Assembly (NCBI GenBank): GCA_950295325.1
Contig: OX485807.1
Span: forward strand, 2,048,501-2,112,500
Source of the DNA: Polytrichum commune
Taxonomy: Eukaryota > Streptophyta > Polytrichopsida > Polytrichales > Polytrichaceae
Reading direction: 5' to 3'
Length of the DNA stretch: 64,000 nucleotides
The translations under genes and the position numbers were made by a program. Positions 1 through 11,222 of the stretch are shown here, piece by piece (position 1 is the stretch's first letter; each line of letters opens with the position of its first letter). The notes below the pieces were generated by a model that made no database searches, was not told where the DNA came from, and worked only from the letters and a program-made list of their open reading frames with translations.

Positions 1-215
1 CCCCTTAAGTTAAGCTTACTGTGCAATGCTCGTCCACCCTTCACATGTGGCTGCCACTTGTCACATGCACACGAGGCTGCCAGGTGTCAGCACAGCAACC
101 CCACTTCACGATCCCAGTTTGCATGCCTCGACCACCAACAGTACTACCGCACCCAAAGGGGTACGAGGAGTTTCCCTATTAATAAGTTAGTATTAGACAT
201 GCGAGGTGTATGTGA

Positions 216-705
216 GGGCCACTTCACACACGGGGCTTGAGAGCCCGTGACCAGTGCACTTCAAGCACTCTCATTGGTGGAAACAGCGGAGCCGGTCCAA
301 GCTTGAGGGACCACCGGAGTACGTGGATGCACGATGGATGTGAAGTCTATGTGGATTCCTACGTGGCATCGAATGGATCATGTTTCGTGGTCACTTGGAC
401 TAGTTTTCAAAACCGTCTCTTGGAGGTGGTAGGCCTAACACAAGACCATTGGGAGACCATGGCACTCTGAACGCTCATAACCGTTGGTTTATTCTATTTT
501 ATTATGGGTAAGGACCTGCATGAATAGAAATTCATTGAAGTAGCATTTGGCTGAGGGCCCGGTCACATATGACTTCACACTACACTTGAGGGTTTGTGAC
601 CACACTACATGATTTTGGAGGTGTGCTGGGACGGCCTTTCGACACTTTCTTTTGGGCTCTCACACTTTCATGGTCACGGCTCTTGGCTCGTGTGCGAGGT
701 GGCCC
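216..705 (+). mobile_element. Harbinger-like MITE, unit 1 of a head-to-tail dimer
   Basis: A 490-bp element starts GGGCCACTTCACACACG and ends with the inverted counterpart GTGCGAGGTGGCCC. The interior is about 85-90% alike to 706-1177 (same order, period about 468 bp) and to the reverse complement of 40707-41210. It encodes nothing recognisable. The GGGCC termini, and the TTA duplication seen at the 40.7 kb copy, fit the PIF/Harbinger superfamily. Flanks here are TGA on the left and TAA on the right, so no clean target duplication remains. Confidence 0.65.
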
Positions 706-1177
706 TAAGAGCCCGTGACCAGTGCACTTCAAGCACTCTCGTTGGTTGGAAATGCGGAGGCGGTCCAAGTTCGCACTTCACACTACGCTTGAGGGACCAA
801 CGGAGTACATGGATGCAAGATGGATGTAAAGTCTACATGGATTCCTACATGGCATCGAATGGATCATGTTTCATGGTCACTTGGACTAGTTTCCAAAACC
901 GCCTCTTGGAGGTAGACCTAACACAAAACCGGAAGACCACGTCACTTTGAACGTTCACAACCGTTGATTTATTCTATTTAACCATGGTTGAGGACCCGCA
1001 TGAATAGAAATTCATTGAAATGGCTGAGGGTTAGGTCACAAATGACTTCACACTACACTTGAAGGTCCGTGACCACACTACATGACTTTGGAGGTGTGTT
1101 GGGACAGCCTTTGGACACTTTCTTTTGGGCTCTCACAAGTTCATGGTCACGGCTCTTGGCTCGTGTGTGAAGTGGCA
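706..1177 (+). mobile_element. Harbinger-like MITE, unit 2 of the dimer
   Basis: This second unit follows directly after the GGCCC end of unit 1. It repeats the same interior landmarks (AGAGCCCGTGACCAGTGC near its start, GGTCACGGCTCTTGGCTCG near its end). It has no left terminus of its own, so the two units share the central inverted repeat. Its right end has decayed to GTGTGTGAAGTGGCAC. Confidence 0.6.
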
Positions 1178-1805
1178 CTCAACATGTCACCAAGCCTCGA
1201 CTCGTAAGTTAAGCTTTGTGCGTGTGGTGGATTCACGAGTCATCGGTGATAAGTGTGCTTCTCGATCATAATAAGCGTGGGAGGAGCCTTGCTTATTATA
1301 ATGCAACGGGTATGGGAGGAAGAGACTGCTAGTTGGAGACGAACCGGTTGAAGTTCAAGACATTGGGAAAATTACCAATCGGTTTGGAGGAATCTATAGA
1401 ATATTCCACAATTGAATATAGGGAAACCCGAACGATATGAACACGTGACTAATTGGACTTGGAAACACTCGGATCTCGACCAATTACGCCAAGAAAATCT
1501 CCCCATACATTGGTGGTTGGTTTGCGTTAGGGTCGAGGTCCACAACACTCGTTCATGGACCTTACTTTCGGACTCAAGACTGGTTTCTCAAACGAGGAGT
1601 GTTTTCATGACGTGGGATTCTCATGTTTTGTCAGAACATGGATGTCACATCAACGCCACTTCATTTTCTCATACCTTTGGGCTTGGACTTTGTTGTAGTT
1701 TTTATGGATCAATTTTTTTTTCTCTCAGCCACTAGGATCGCTCGGTTTTGGAGTTTCTTTGGTCTTGGATCCTATTGTAAACCGATGTTTGGTTTAATGT
1801 CGTCT

Positions 1806-1807
<2 letters not shown>

Positions 1808-1837
<30 letters not shown>

Positions 1838-1846
1838 TGTATGTAT
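1808..1846. repeat. (ATGT)n microsatellite
   Basis: About nine to ten near-perfect ATGT units in a row. It makes open frames on both strands (repeated YVCM or HTYI) that are artefacts. Confidence 0.9.
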
Positions 1847-1849
1847 ACC

Positions 1850-2100
1850 CATTCGGGAAGTATTTGTAATGATGGATATATAAATTTTTGATACGAGTAG
1901 GATATCCAAATTTTTGATGATCTTTCTGTCTTTGATACGATCTGAGTTTATATACCATACACGAGCCTTCATGTCTAGGTATTGATACAGTTTACAATGG
2001 GATTGACCCAAATAATGACGGTTATTTAATGATTCTCTCACATTAGCTACCTGTGGGTACGTTGTTTGATACCATTATAAGTGTCGATTATTGATACCGT
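1850..2100 (+). repeat. Dispersed repeat, copy 1 (partner at 11.7 kb)
   Basis: Shares an ordered series of blocks with 11690-11950 in the same orientation: TTTGATACGATCTGAG / TTTGATACCATTTGGG, the TATATACCATACACGAGCCTT block, ACCCAAATAATGAC, and GATTCTCTCAC. No ends or coding content are recognised. Confidence 0.55.
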
Positions 2101-2149
2101 GCATTCCACTACCTAAACCCACCCTAAGTCCTTTATGTATAAGAATATA

Positions 2150-2700
2150 TGTGGGTGCAAGCATGGATAAGTGGACCAAGAAAGTGCCAAGGTATACTAA
2201 AATCACAGCTTCTTTGGTCAAATGCCTAAAAGTAGTAGGAAAATGTGGTCTAAAGTGGATTTTTTCACGACCCCTCTGCAGTTGTGTTAGGTACTTAATC
2301 TAGAATATCAAGATGAGATCCGTGCAACGTATCATCAAAAGTAATGCTCAAAAGCAAATGGCTAAATCTAGATGGGTTGTAAATTTCATGACCTTGAATT
2401 TATGAACTTGAGTTTCTAAATATTCCTTGAATTCATTCTAAACTTGAGGGCATCATCAAATTGCGTTTTAAGAAAATCATTTGTTTGATAAAAAAATTAT
2501 CTTATTTAGAACAAATTCTTGACAACTACTTGTTCAATATCACCTACTTGCACACCACTTGCACTGTCCACAAAATATGTGTAATTTTATTGAAATTTTT
2601 TTTGGTCAACAAAAATTGCTCAATTTTTTAAACCTATATGTTTCTTTAAAAATATGATTTATAATTTTTATTTCACAAATTTCAAATTTTGTATATAATT
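2150..2700 (+). repeat. Dispersed repeat, copy 1 (partner at 19 kb)
   Basis: Aligns over roughly 500 bp with 18985-19500 in the same orientation. Shared blocks include GCAAGCATGG...AAGTGGACCAA, CTAAAAGTAGTAG, AATGCTCAAAAGCAAATGG and ACTTGTTCAATATCACCTAC. It is probably an old transposon fragment; no terminal repeats or coding region were found. Confidence 0.6.
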
Positions 2701-3120
2701 TTAAATCACTTTCACTTAAGCTTTGTAGGGATCAAAAATTGTCCGCTTTATTGTGCTTGCACCCATATGGAGTTGTGAAAGTGGTACAAGTACAAAGCAT
2801 AACGACATGGGGGTTACATTAGGGTCCTAGACCAAATACACATTGATTAAAAGTTGAAAATTGGACCCCAAGGAGTTAGCGACTTACTTATAGGGTTTGA
2901 CCTCCAAGTATGATCTAATGAAGTGGTCTGCATGTGTGGCATCAGTTTTCATGGGGAACAAACTCAACAAATTTTGTGGAGTTAGTTTCTTCTAAAACTA
3001 ACATTCAAGCAAGTTGGGTTGAGATTAGAAGTAAGATCCATTGGAGGATTTTTTTTTGGAAGTGTGGTTAGATTCCGGTATTCAACCCTAATAGAGACCC
3101 ACCCTAATGAGTTGGTTGTA

Positions 3121-4665
3121 CAGTTCTACCTCTTTAATATGACATGTTGGGGTAACGAGAAAGTTGTCGTATTGATAAGGTGTCATATATTCAATAATAT
3201 GACAAATTAGACTTCTTTGTCATAATGATGAGGTATTTCATGAGAACACACATTGGATGTTTTGCCACATATATTTAAGGAATATTTGTTCAATTTTTTT
3301 ACAATTTTTTAATTTTTTTCTCATGAAATCCACAACTGATCCATCTCAACTACGAATATGCTAAACCATAATGAAAATTTAAAGAGTGACCTTGAGCAAC
3401 ATGAAACAAAACAACATGAAGGTGTATAGTGATAACAACATTAACATCAACATAAAGATAAAGACATGTTTGAACCATGCTAACAAAGTGCTCTCAAGCT
3501 TTGGATATTGTGGCCTTTTCTCTCTTTGAGCTCTTTGAGGTTGCCACCAGCCTCCAAGATATGTGAAGTACTTAACAACATGAGAGATGGTATTTCACTT
3601 AACTTCCTTCCCCTTATGCCTCTTGTCAATGTCAGTTGCTATCATCTATTGAGTCCAACTAGGATTTGATTAATAAAGTTGAACCAACTCTCTCTCTTCT
3701 CATCTAGAGACAAATTTGTCCTTTTTTTCTTCCCATCTAGTTCCATCATGAAATTCACAACCCCCAACCACAACAAAATCACCAAAGTACAATTTGTACA
3801 TCACCCGTTACTGTCATACCTCAAAACATATTGTCAAAACAACTCAAAATTGAGGAAAGTTATCACCAAATGATACTTTATTTCAATAGTTTTCCAACAA
3901 TGGTAGATTAGAACTGACCTCATAATGTGCAAAAGTAGATCGTTGACTTGAAATCGACTTCTACATCTCAACCAACCTTCAAACTATCATGATTCTACCA
4001 ATACAACTCAAAACTGAGCAAAACTACCACCAAAAGAAGTGCAATTCAATAACTTTTCAACAATGTATAGATGAGGAAGATCGGATCAAGACTGACCTTA
4101 GAATCTGCAAAAGTAAATCATTATCTAGAAATCAAATTCAGAGACTTAACATGCCTTCACATGCTCATAACTATGCCAATACAACTCCGAATTAGACAAA
4201 ACTACCACCAAAAGAAGTAGATGTTCAAGAGTTTTCCAACAATATGCAGATCAAAGCAACCTAATAAATGCTAGGTTTAAAATGCTCGAAAACAAACTGT
4301 GCACCTTGGTTTAGGGTCCATGTGAAAAACTACTGCGAAAGAGGCAAAGCTAATGAATCCCTTGATTAGAATTTGATATAGAGAAATTAGTTCCCTTAGT
4401 TCCCATGTTTTAACATCATTTTACATTAATTTTTTAAATCCACATTTCATGTGTGAAACTATATACTTATACTCCAATGAAACATGTCACATATACATTT
4501 ATTACCTTTATAACATGACAATTTGGGAGTCTTGGAATGTCGTATTAACAATGCCACAGTCGTATTATAGAGGTAGATTTCAACTAGAAAGTTTGGTTTA
4601 CAAAATTTGTGTCATCATATCGAGGTTGTCGTATTGTCAACTGTCGTATCAAGGGGGTAGGACTG
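3121..4665. mobile_element. pogo-like (Tc1/mariner) TIR element
   Basis: The left end CAGTTCTACCTCTTTAATATGACA and the inverse of the right end, CAGTCCTACCCCCTTGATACGACA, agree at most positions. Both ends are flanked by TA, the Tc1/mariner target duplication. Sub-terminal GTCGTATT motifs occur near both ends. The termini resemble those of the element at 34553-35753 and the CAGT(N)nACCT ends known for plant pogo-like (Emigrant/Lemi1) elements. No transposase frame is recognised inside, so it is non-autonomous. The interior carries a degenerate tandem repeat. Confidence 0.6.
3841..4290 (+). repeat. Degenerate ~165-180 bp tandem repeat inside the pogo-like element
   Basis: Two and a half units. 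Landmarks recur in order: AACTCAAAATTGAG at 3841, AACTCAAAACTGAG at 4005 and AACTCCGAATTAGA at 4183, each followed by a ...CAAAAGAAGT...TTTTCCAACAAT block and then AGACTGACCT...TGCAAAAGTA. The spacings are 164 and 178 bp. Confidence 0.65.
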
Positions 4666-6860
4666 TATTGTTTATGAACTCAATGAGAAATTTTGTATAA
4701 ATATATAGACTTGTTGTAGTAGTTTGCTCTTCAATACACAAAACTGTGCAATTAGATTTGCAGCTAAGTCAAACTCTACAATTTTACACACATTTGATTC
4801 AAAATGTCACCAGAGTTTGTTGAACATTGTTTTTTTCATATTGCAAAGCCACAAAAGAATAATATGACCTCATCATTGCCAAAGTCGGCTACCTAGTATT
4901 GTGCTCATGGTTTTGTATTTATGAGAAGTACGTCTCACATCTCAAATATAAATTGAACATCATCAATTGATTAGGGCAAAAAGAAGACTTTGTGACAAGT
5001 GACGGAATATCACAATAAATAAAGTAAAAGTAATATCGGGGTTTAGTTTATACATTGACGTGAATGGGAGCCTGTTTTTCTATGCCATGGTCATGTTTAA
5101 TCAAGCTTTACGGTAAGGGTATTTCCATCCTCTCGGAGGGTGGGTTCCTTTAGTTTGATATGTGCAGGGCTTTTCGTCTAGAGGGGGTCTATGGGGGGTT
5201 GTTTGTTATCTCGTTTGCTTTAATTTAATATCAGGTGTGAGAGGTATTGAATGCCAATTTGGTGTATTTGTTTCATGCGTGTTCTGACTTCATTTTTGGG
5301 TATTTTGAGTCGTTCTAGTTCTTGAATTGATTGTTCATGGATGGCTCCTCTAACGCCAATTGTGATAGTAATGAGGGGGTTGTTCTAAGTGCTTTTATGA
5401 GTGGGTTGTATTTAGTGGCCTTTTCGTTGTGGGCGGTGTTGGGAAATCTATCGTGACAGTAGGCGAATTTTATGAATTGTATGACGTTTGGTGGGGTTGG
5501 TGTTAGGGGGGGGGGGGTCAATTATTAAGGGGGGCACCTAGTACACATAAGATACCCAACTTAAGTGTGGTTAGGCACGTACACGGGAGGATGAAAAGCA
5601 TGTGCATTGGAATAGCCATTGTGGGACTATGATGTCTTGAGGTTTAGAATTTTGGTTTCGTGCGTCGATGAGTGTGTAGGATCTCGTGTGTTTGTTTGAT
5701 TGTAACGTGTGTGCTATTTGATGTAGTGCGTTATTATGGCGGGCTATACAAAGTCTTTTTATATGGGGGTTTGAGCATGTATCACAACCTTAATTAGTCG
5801 TGAGTCAATGTGCCCATGGGCCCGAGCATCTGCTAGGATGAGTGCTGGAGTGCTTGGATGATGTTCCGTAGAAACCTTTGCCTCTCATATTCGATTTGAG
5901 TTTGTGTTGTGTTGGGCTCTGCCAGCTTGCTCCAACACCTCCCCAAACCCTAAAACCTTGCCACCTCAGTATTTTTTATTAAGGTAACGAGACCACAATG
6001 AAAAGGAGTGCATAATACTACAGTTGAGTAATGTATCCAATATTGAACCTCCAAAATGTTTGCCTTCAATCCATGATAATCATAGTTACTCCGTGAGCTT
6101 GACTTCCCAAAAGATCGCTGACATGAAACTTTAAGTGATGTAAGGTAGATGGGTCGTAAGTGGCTAGTTTTCTTAATCGGACCCCTATATTTCCTTGGTA
6201 TGTGGTTTGGTGAGGATCAAAGAGCAAACATCATAAAGTCATATTTCAAAAAGAGATTGAAATATGTTCTCAAATATTAGTAACTACTCTACACACAAAC
6301 GAACACAATTGGGAGGATTTATGTATCCAGTTGAGAAACAACAAACATGCACTTATGATAACCATAACTAAATCAAGGGAGGTTTAATTTACAAGCTGGT
6401 ATTTGTAGATGTTTCATCATAGATTTGCTAATGCAACACACATTTTGTTGTGTAAACCTACTCGGTAGAAGTTGGAGAACATGAAAAACGAACCATGTAA
6501 CGGTCTCTACACACCTTAAATGGAGAGACGCATGAACAACTTATGTCAATCAACGTATATCGAAGTTCGTTAAAGCAGTTACTTTTGTTTTCTCCAGATA
6601 ACCACAAGACTCAAGAGTATGTGTCATTTGACCTCGGTGAATCAAATGCGTACATGTTGCAATTGCCAACAAAGAAAGGGAACTAGGACCCAACTAGTAG
6701 GAAATCTATCTATCTACATATAGTATACTCTGCCCAAAGCTTTGGGCTGGCGGTAGCTTTTCATGATCCTCTCTCAGCCAGCAATGAGCATCACCGAGGC
6801 CGGGCAGCGGGCAGCTCTAGATAGAAACTGCGGGGGGGAATCTCCACGGTGACCTTTTAT
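4666..6860. other. Gene-free tract
   Basis: No coding region, RNA gene or terminal repeat is recognised. Part of a dispersed family (the GTATGTGGTTTGGTG block) is present near 6120-6290. A G-rich homopolymer lies near 5508-5517. Confidence 0.45.
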
Positions 6861-6883
6861 GGCTGGCAGGGTGTCAGAGTCCG

Positions 6884-6966
6884 CCACGTGCATACCCAGG
6901 AGGGAACACGTGGCTACCCCAACCCCAAGCTCGCTATTAATCCTCTGACGTGGCATCACCACGTCA
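6884..6966. promoter_or_regulatory. Cluster of four ACGT-core (G-box/ABRE-like) boxes upstream of PLATZ
   Basis: Within about 83 bp lie CCACGTGC (6884-6891), ACACGTGGC (6906-6914), TGACGTGGC (6946-6954) and CCACGTCA (6959-6966). The first two contain the palindromic CACGTG. ACGT-core boxes of this kind are known bZIP/bHLH sites, and several ABRE-type copies together are typical of ABA-responsive plant promoters. They sit 750-830 bp before the PLATZ start codon. Regulation by ABA or light is inference. Confidence 0.45.
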
Positions 6967-7714
6967 TCCGCAGTGGCCCTGAAGGCTACTCCTCGACGGC
7001 GCTGTCGCAGGCTCGGTCTTCGCATTCAAAGCTTCTAATCCCTGGCATCTCTATGTGATTTCCAAGTACTCCTCTCTTACATATCTTCATTGCGCCGAGA
7101 GCTTCCCCCATCGAATTTAGTACCAAACTCGTCAGATTACAGTGAGCAGTTTGAGTTTGTAAAATTCCCACCACTTCTCTTGTCACGGTGGGATTGAAGT
7201 GGGAAAAGCTTCAGCCTCACGAGGATAATGATCCACTTTGCATCTGTCGAGACCGATTCCAGCTGCCTTCCATTCCTCATACATTCTCATTTTCCTTTTT
7301 GGTTCTCGGTAGCGTCGATCAAGCCGACAGAGTTATCATGTGTAGTGGAGTGTTCAGGAAGGTGTTGTTCTGGTTTTAGTCTCAATGGGTGGGATCAGAA
7401 TTCCATCCTGAATGTGTAAAAGGTATACGTATCTACTCTTCAAGCATTAGCTCATTCGCATTAGAAGGCTCGGCGAGTCGATTTTCAGTCTTTTTCTTTT
7501 CGCATTTTCCTGGTAGAGCTTAAAGCCCACGAATTCTTGGCCGGAGCAGCTTTTACTTTCTCCTCTTTGTAGATTGGTATAACTAGTCGAGTGGTCACGC
7601 ATTTTTCCCTCTGAGAAGCTCCAACAGGATTCCACCCCGAAGTGCTCATTCTTTTTCTTGTTTGAGAAGGGGGGAAATTTAGGAAAGACTGAAGGCAGAT
7701 TCAGGTTGTCCATC

Positions 7715-8581
7715 ATGGCTGTAGGGCAGCTTGTGGAATCGCAGGAGAGGGAGGGTCCCTCGTGGCTACCTCCGTTTCTTACGAGGAAGTATTTCGACCA
7801 TTGCAACAAGCACACATGCGGGAGGCACGAGATGAACCAATTCTGCGTCGACTGCTGCGCGGGTCCTTACTGTCCCAAAGGATTGTCGGAGTCTCACAGC
7901 GGCCATTCTTCGGTGCAAGTGCGGAAAGCTTCGCACAGGGACGCTGTCCGCATTGTGGACATCCAGAGGTTCATTAACATCTCCAACATTCAGCTGTACA
8001 GCATCAACGGTGCCAAGATTGTGTTTCTACGGAGCCTGCCGCAGCCGAAAGTGTGCAAGGGGGCAGCCAATTACTGCGACATTTGTCGAAGGAGCCTCGC
8101 GGACCAGGTTAGGTTCTGTTCTATCAGTTGCAAGCTGGAGGGCATCCGAAAATCGAACTCCTCGATCACAGAGGATCCTTTGACCCTCGTTGTCACTGAC
8201 AGCCCCATCAATGCGCCCAATTCTTCGTTCAATTCGGAGGAGAATTGCAGCTTCTTCCCATCCACTCCAAATTCGAAGCCTGGGAAGATCAAACGACCCA
8301 GCAGCGCCTCGACCCAGCAGGAAAGCAAGAGGCTGAAGAAGATGAAGGAGGGCGGTGAAGTATACTTCGACGAACAACCTCTTTCTCCTCAATCGGTGCT
8401 GGGTGCGGGATCATTCTTCGCAGATTCCCAAGCACCGTCTTCGCCCGAAAACAGCCACGTAAGTTTCCATTTCTCACATGGCTCGGCTATCGCCGCTAAG
8501 TCATCACAAGGCGGTGGTCGCACCACATTGCAGCCCCATCGCCGCAAGCAGCTCCATCCGATTCGAGCGCCGTTTTCCTGA
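7715..8581 (+). CDS. PLATZ-family zinc-binding transcription factor
   Basis: PLATZ proteins are plant-specific zinc-dependent DNA-binding proteins that bind A/T-rich DNA and usually repress transcription in the nucleus. This 288-aa frame carries the hallmarks. WLPPFL opens the domain (17-22). A Cys/His-rich zinc module follows (C30, H33, C44, C47, C48, C53, then H61 and H64). Next comes the VRIVDIQRFINIS helix (78-90), and then a second zinc module CDIC (121-124) with RFCSISC (133-139). After a Ser-rich linker with a basic KRLKKMK stretch, the protein ends RRKQLHPIRAPFS, close to the conserved family tail RRKGIPHRAP. The start is the first ATG before the domain that keeps the frame; an in-frame ATG-less extension to 7658 is less likely. 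No intron is needed, although most PLATZ genes have some. A GTAAGT at 8459 could be used as an alternative donor. Confidence 0.93.
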   Translation: MAVGQLVESQEREGPSWLPPFLTRKYFDHCNKHTCGRHEMNQFCVDCCAGPYCPKGLSESHSGHSSVQVRKASHRDAVRIVDIQRFINISNIQLYSINGAKIVFLRSLPQPKVCKGAANYCDICRRSLADQVRFCSISCKLEGIRKSNSSITEDPLTLVVTDSPINAPNSSFNSEENCSFFPSTPNSKPGKIKRPSSASTQQESKRLKKMKEGGEVYFDEQPLSPQSVLGAGSFFADSQAPSSPENSHVSFHFSHGSAIAAKSSQGGGRTTLQPHRRKQLHPIRAPFS

Positions 8582-10338
8582 GTTCAGACAGACAGGGGAG
8601 CCACATCATCCAAACCCCCAAGTGTACATAATTGCAGGATTGAAGAATCATTCTCTACCGCGATTGATCACAGGACAGGACATTGACAGCAATTATGTGA
8701 GCTGATCGAATACCGATGATCGATGCAGGGTGCGAGTGAGTGAGTTCGATGATGATCAATGGTCGTTAGAGATGTGATATACACCATGCCGCATCAGGGC
8801 AAGAGCAATTCCGGGGCTTTTTGGGCCCTTTGTGTACGATATTACTGTAGGAGACCCATCTTCACACTGATTTGTATGTGTAGATTTTTTGACACTGATT
8901 CGGATGACATTAGGTAGGAAGAAATAAGTCAGTTGTTTCAACACTATTTTTCTCTATGTGAGAATCAGCATAGTGCTCAGGCTACAAAATGGGCGAGTTC
9001 ATTGTAACATATGTTTTGTACATAACTTAAGCCCCTGAAATAAAAGGTGGACTTCATGAGCGTTATCAACATCTGTGTACAGGCTTGCACTCTATGAACT
9101 AATTACTTGGGTTCCTCGTATCTGACAGGTAAATTGCACTGTGAAAATGATGCGTTACAATTGAGTATGTTAGATTTTCTACTGTTGTGAGTTTATGGAT
9201 TTCTTTCTAGCTGCAATCATACTCATCTCACCAGCTCAACAATGTTGACGAAGAAATGTTCTATTCTGCTATTGACGGTGTATTTCTGGAAGCAGATGCG
9301 TTTCAATATGTGATACCCAAACTTCAAGCTGATAAAACGCATGTAAATACATTAGGAATATTTGGAATGTAGTAGGTTAGATCCATCCTTTTCAGGTAGT
9401 GGAAGGAGAAAGGATCCGGCGAAATGCTTCTTGCTACTGCTGCAAGACTGCTTCAAAAGTGGAGGTACATTAACCGCACTGTGCGACCACATTATTGAAG
9501 TGGAGCATTTCAGCACACTGAACCTGGGCCGCATTCAAAATAGAAATTACTGCACTGTCAACTAAACAAAATGAAATGAACGTAATTTTGACACTTGTGT
9601 GAAAACGATCTTTGGGCTACTGGCTTTGGGCATTTTAGAGAGAAACTGTGTTGAAATGGAACAATGCAACATATAATTGACAATTTGACAGAGTTCGCAA
9701 AGAACTGCTGCAAGGCACTAGGATTACAGCCCTCCAAGTGGCTTTTTGCTTCAAGATGGCATGCACCTTTCCTGAAAACACATTTTTTAAATAATAATAA
9801 TAATAATAATGTTTTTCCTCCTACCTGTCTCCCCGGAATCAAACGACGATTTTTCATTGCTAAGGAATAATTTTACAACTTAAAGAACTCCACGGTGGCC
9901 CCACCACGCCGGCCTTGGAAAAGAAGACCGAGAAAGACCCACACAAAGACCGCCATGTGTGTGTATGGATCAGGTAGTCGAGGAGGTTGTCATGCAACCA
10001 CTTCCTATTGTGCCACATGTCACACAAACTACGTCACTTTAAAGAGGTTACCTTCTTCTGAAATTGTTCCATATTGCAATGTGAAGCACTGAAAGAAGGG
10101 ATGGGGAATTCACTTTCAATTCATCAGCCAGCTCCATCTAAAAGATTATTGATTCACCTACACAGAAAGCACTTGGGATCCGAGAATCAGTGGATCCTCT
10201 GCCCGAAGTGCTTGTCTTCTACTTTTTGAAGGTTGTTCGTGGGATGCCATTTGTCTATTGCTAGCATGACTTTTAATAGAGTAAACCTCTTCCACCAATG
10301 GACGTCCGTTGACTCTATACTCTTCGAAGTTCGGCAAG
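8582..10338. other. PLATZ 3' region and intergenic DNA
   Basis: After the stop codon comes a probable 3' UTR with a poly(A) signal near 9039. A (TAA)n microsatellite lies at 9789-9810. Small ORFs here show no family motifs and I see no further gene. Confidence 0.45.
9039..9044 (+). terminator. Possible poly(A) signal of the PLATZ gene
   Basis: AATAAA about 460 bp after the PLATZ stop codon. TGTAA and TTTTGTA elements lie just upstream, the arrangement usual for plant 3' ends. Confidence 0.35.
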
Positions 10339-10468
10339 ACACAGTCTTCACCCAGCGCCTCCCCTCGGTGATGGGTGCGGTTTGCTTTTGTTTTCAATGC
10401 TTTTGGCGTTGGCTGTGTTGGCCTTCTGTCTCAAAAAAAATAAAAAAAATAACACAGTCTTCACCCAG
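10339..10468 (+). mobile_element. Short retroposed insertion with 17-bp target duplication and A-rich tail
   Basis: The 17-bp sequence ACACAGTCTTCACCCAG occurs perfectly at 10339-10355 and again at 10452-10468. Between them lie 96 bp that end in an A-rich tail, (A)8T(A)8TA, directly against the second copy. A long target duplication plus an A tail is the signature of LINE-mediated retrotransposition (SINE or truncated processed transcript). The ~75-bp body (CGCCTCCCCTCGGTG...) was not recognised. Confidence 0.7.
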
Positions 10469-11222
10469 TTTTACCGACATATCATGGCCCACCACTTTGC
10501 TCTTCCAATCGGAACAAAACCCTTCATAGTGACAAATACATCACTTGTTAACTTGTTCTCTAAGTTGTTGTCTAAGTTGTTCCTCTTCTTATTCATTTCC
10601 CCGTATGCTCCGGGACCCATGTTGATGATTTCTCCGCATTTGACAGGCGTCGCCGAATAGGGCTCCAGGCGGTAGGCAGATTCTCCTTAGAAACTTGAAC
10701 GGGAGTGCAGCCTATAATATTGGTGGACTGCCGTTATGTAGTTTCAACTGTTCAAGGGATGCATAAATCAGCGAGCTGGGTCACCTCATGAAGGCTGTCT
10801 TATGTCAAAGTAGTACAATATACAGAGAGTGACCAGATTGTGTGTAATTTAATTACTCCATTTTTGTTTTTGGTTTTTGTTTTGCTTTTTTCCAGAGAAA
10901 CCCAACTCATGGAGACTACGTTTACATTCTTAAGTACTTTAATTTTCATTGAAGTGGATGGTGAATGCATGTTCAGTCAAGCCGCAGGAGCATCCATTTG
11001 AAGCACATGGATGCTGAAATTGAAGAACGCCCCTTATACTCAAACCGCAACTGTTGAAGTGCAATCATACAGTTCTCTGGTATCATCAACAGGAACTACA
11101 AATGATTGATGTTTTGACAGAATATGACTCAATAGCAGTAGTTAATGATATTTGACTTTAAGCAGATGTGGAAAGTACACATTCCATCATTTGTTGAAAT
11201 TTGCAAACACAAGAGGCAACTA

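Larger units (their letters stand above)
1178..3120. other. Gene-free tract with repeats
   Basis: No ORF here shows a family motif or convincing coding character. The tract holds an ATGT microsatellite and two dispersed repeats listed separately; otherwise it is AT-rich DNA in which I see nothing. Confidence 0.5.

Noticed and set aside
237-950. Two similar plus-strand ORFs that look like a small gene family
   Set aside because: They are the two MITE units; the same sequence appears in a non-coding MITE at 40.7 kb.
1805-2041. ORF ending in HTYIHTYIHTYI
   Set aside because: Produced by the ATGT microsatellite.
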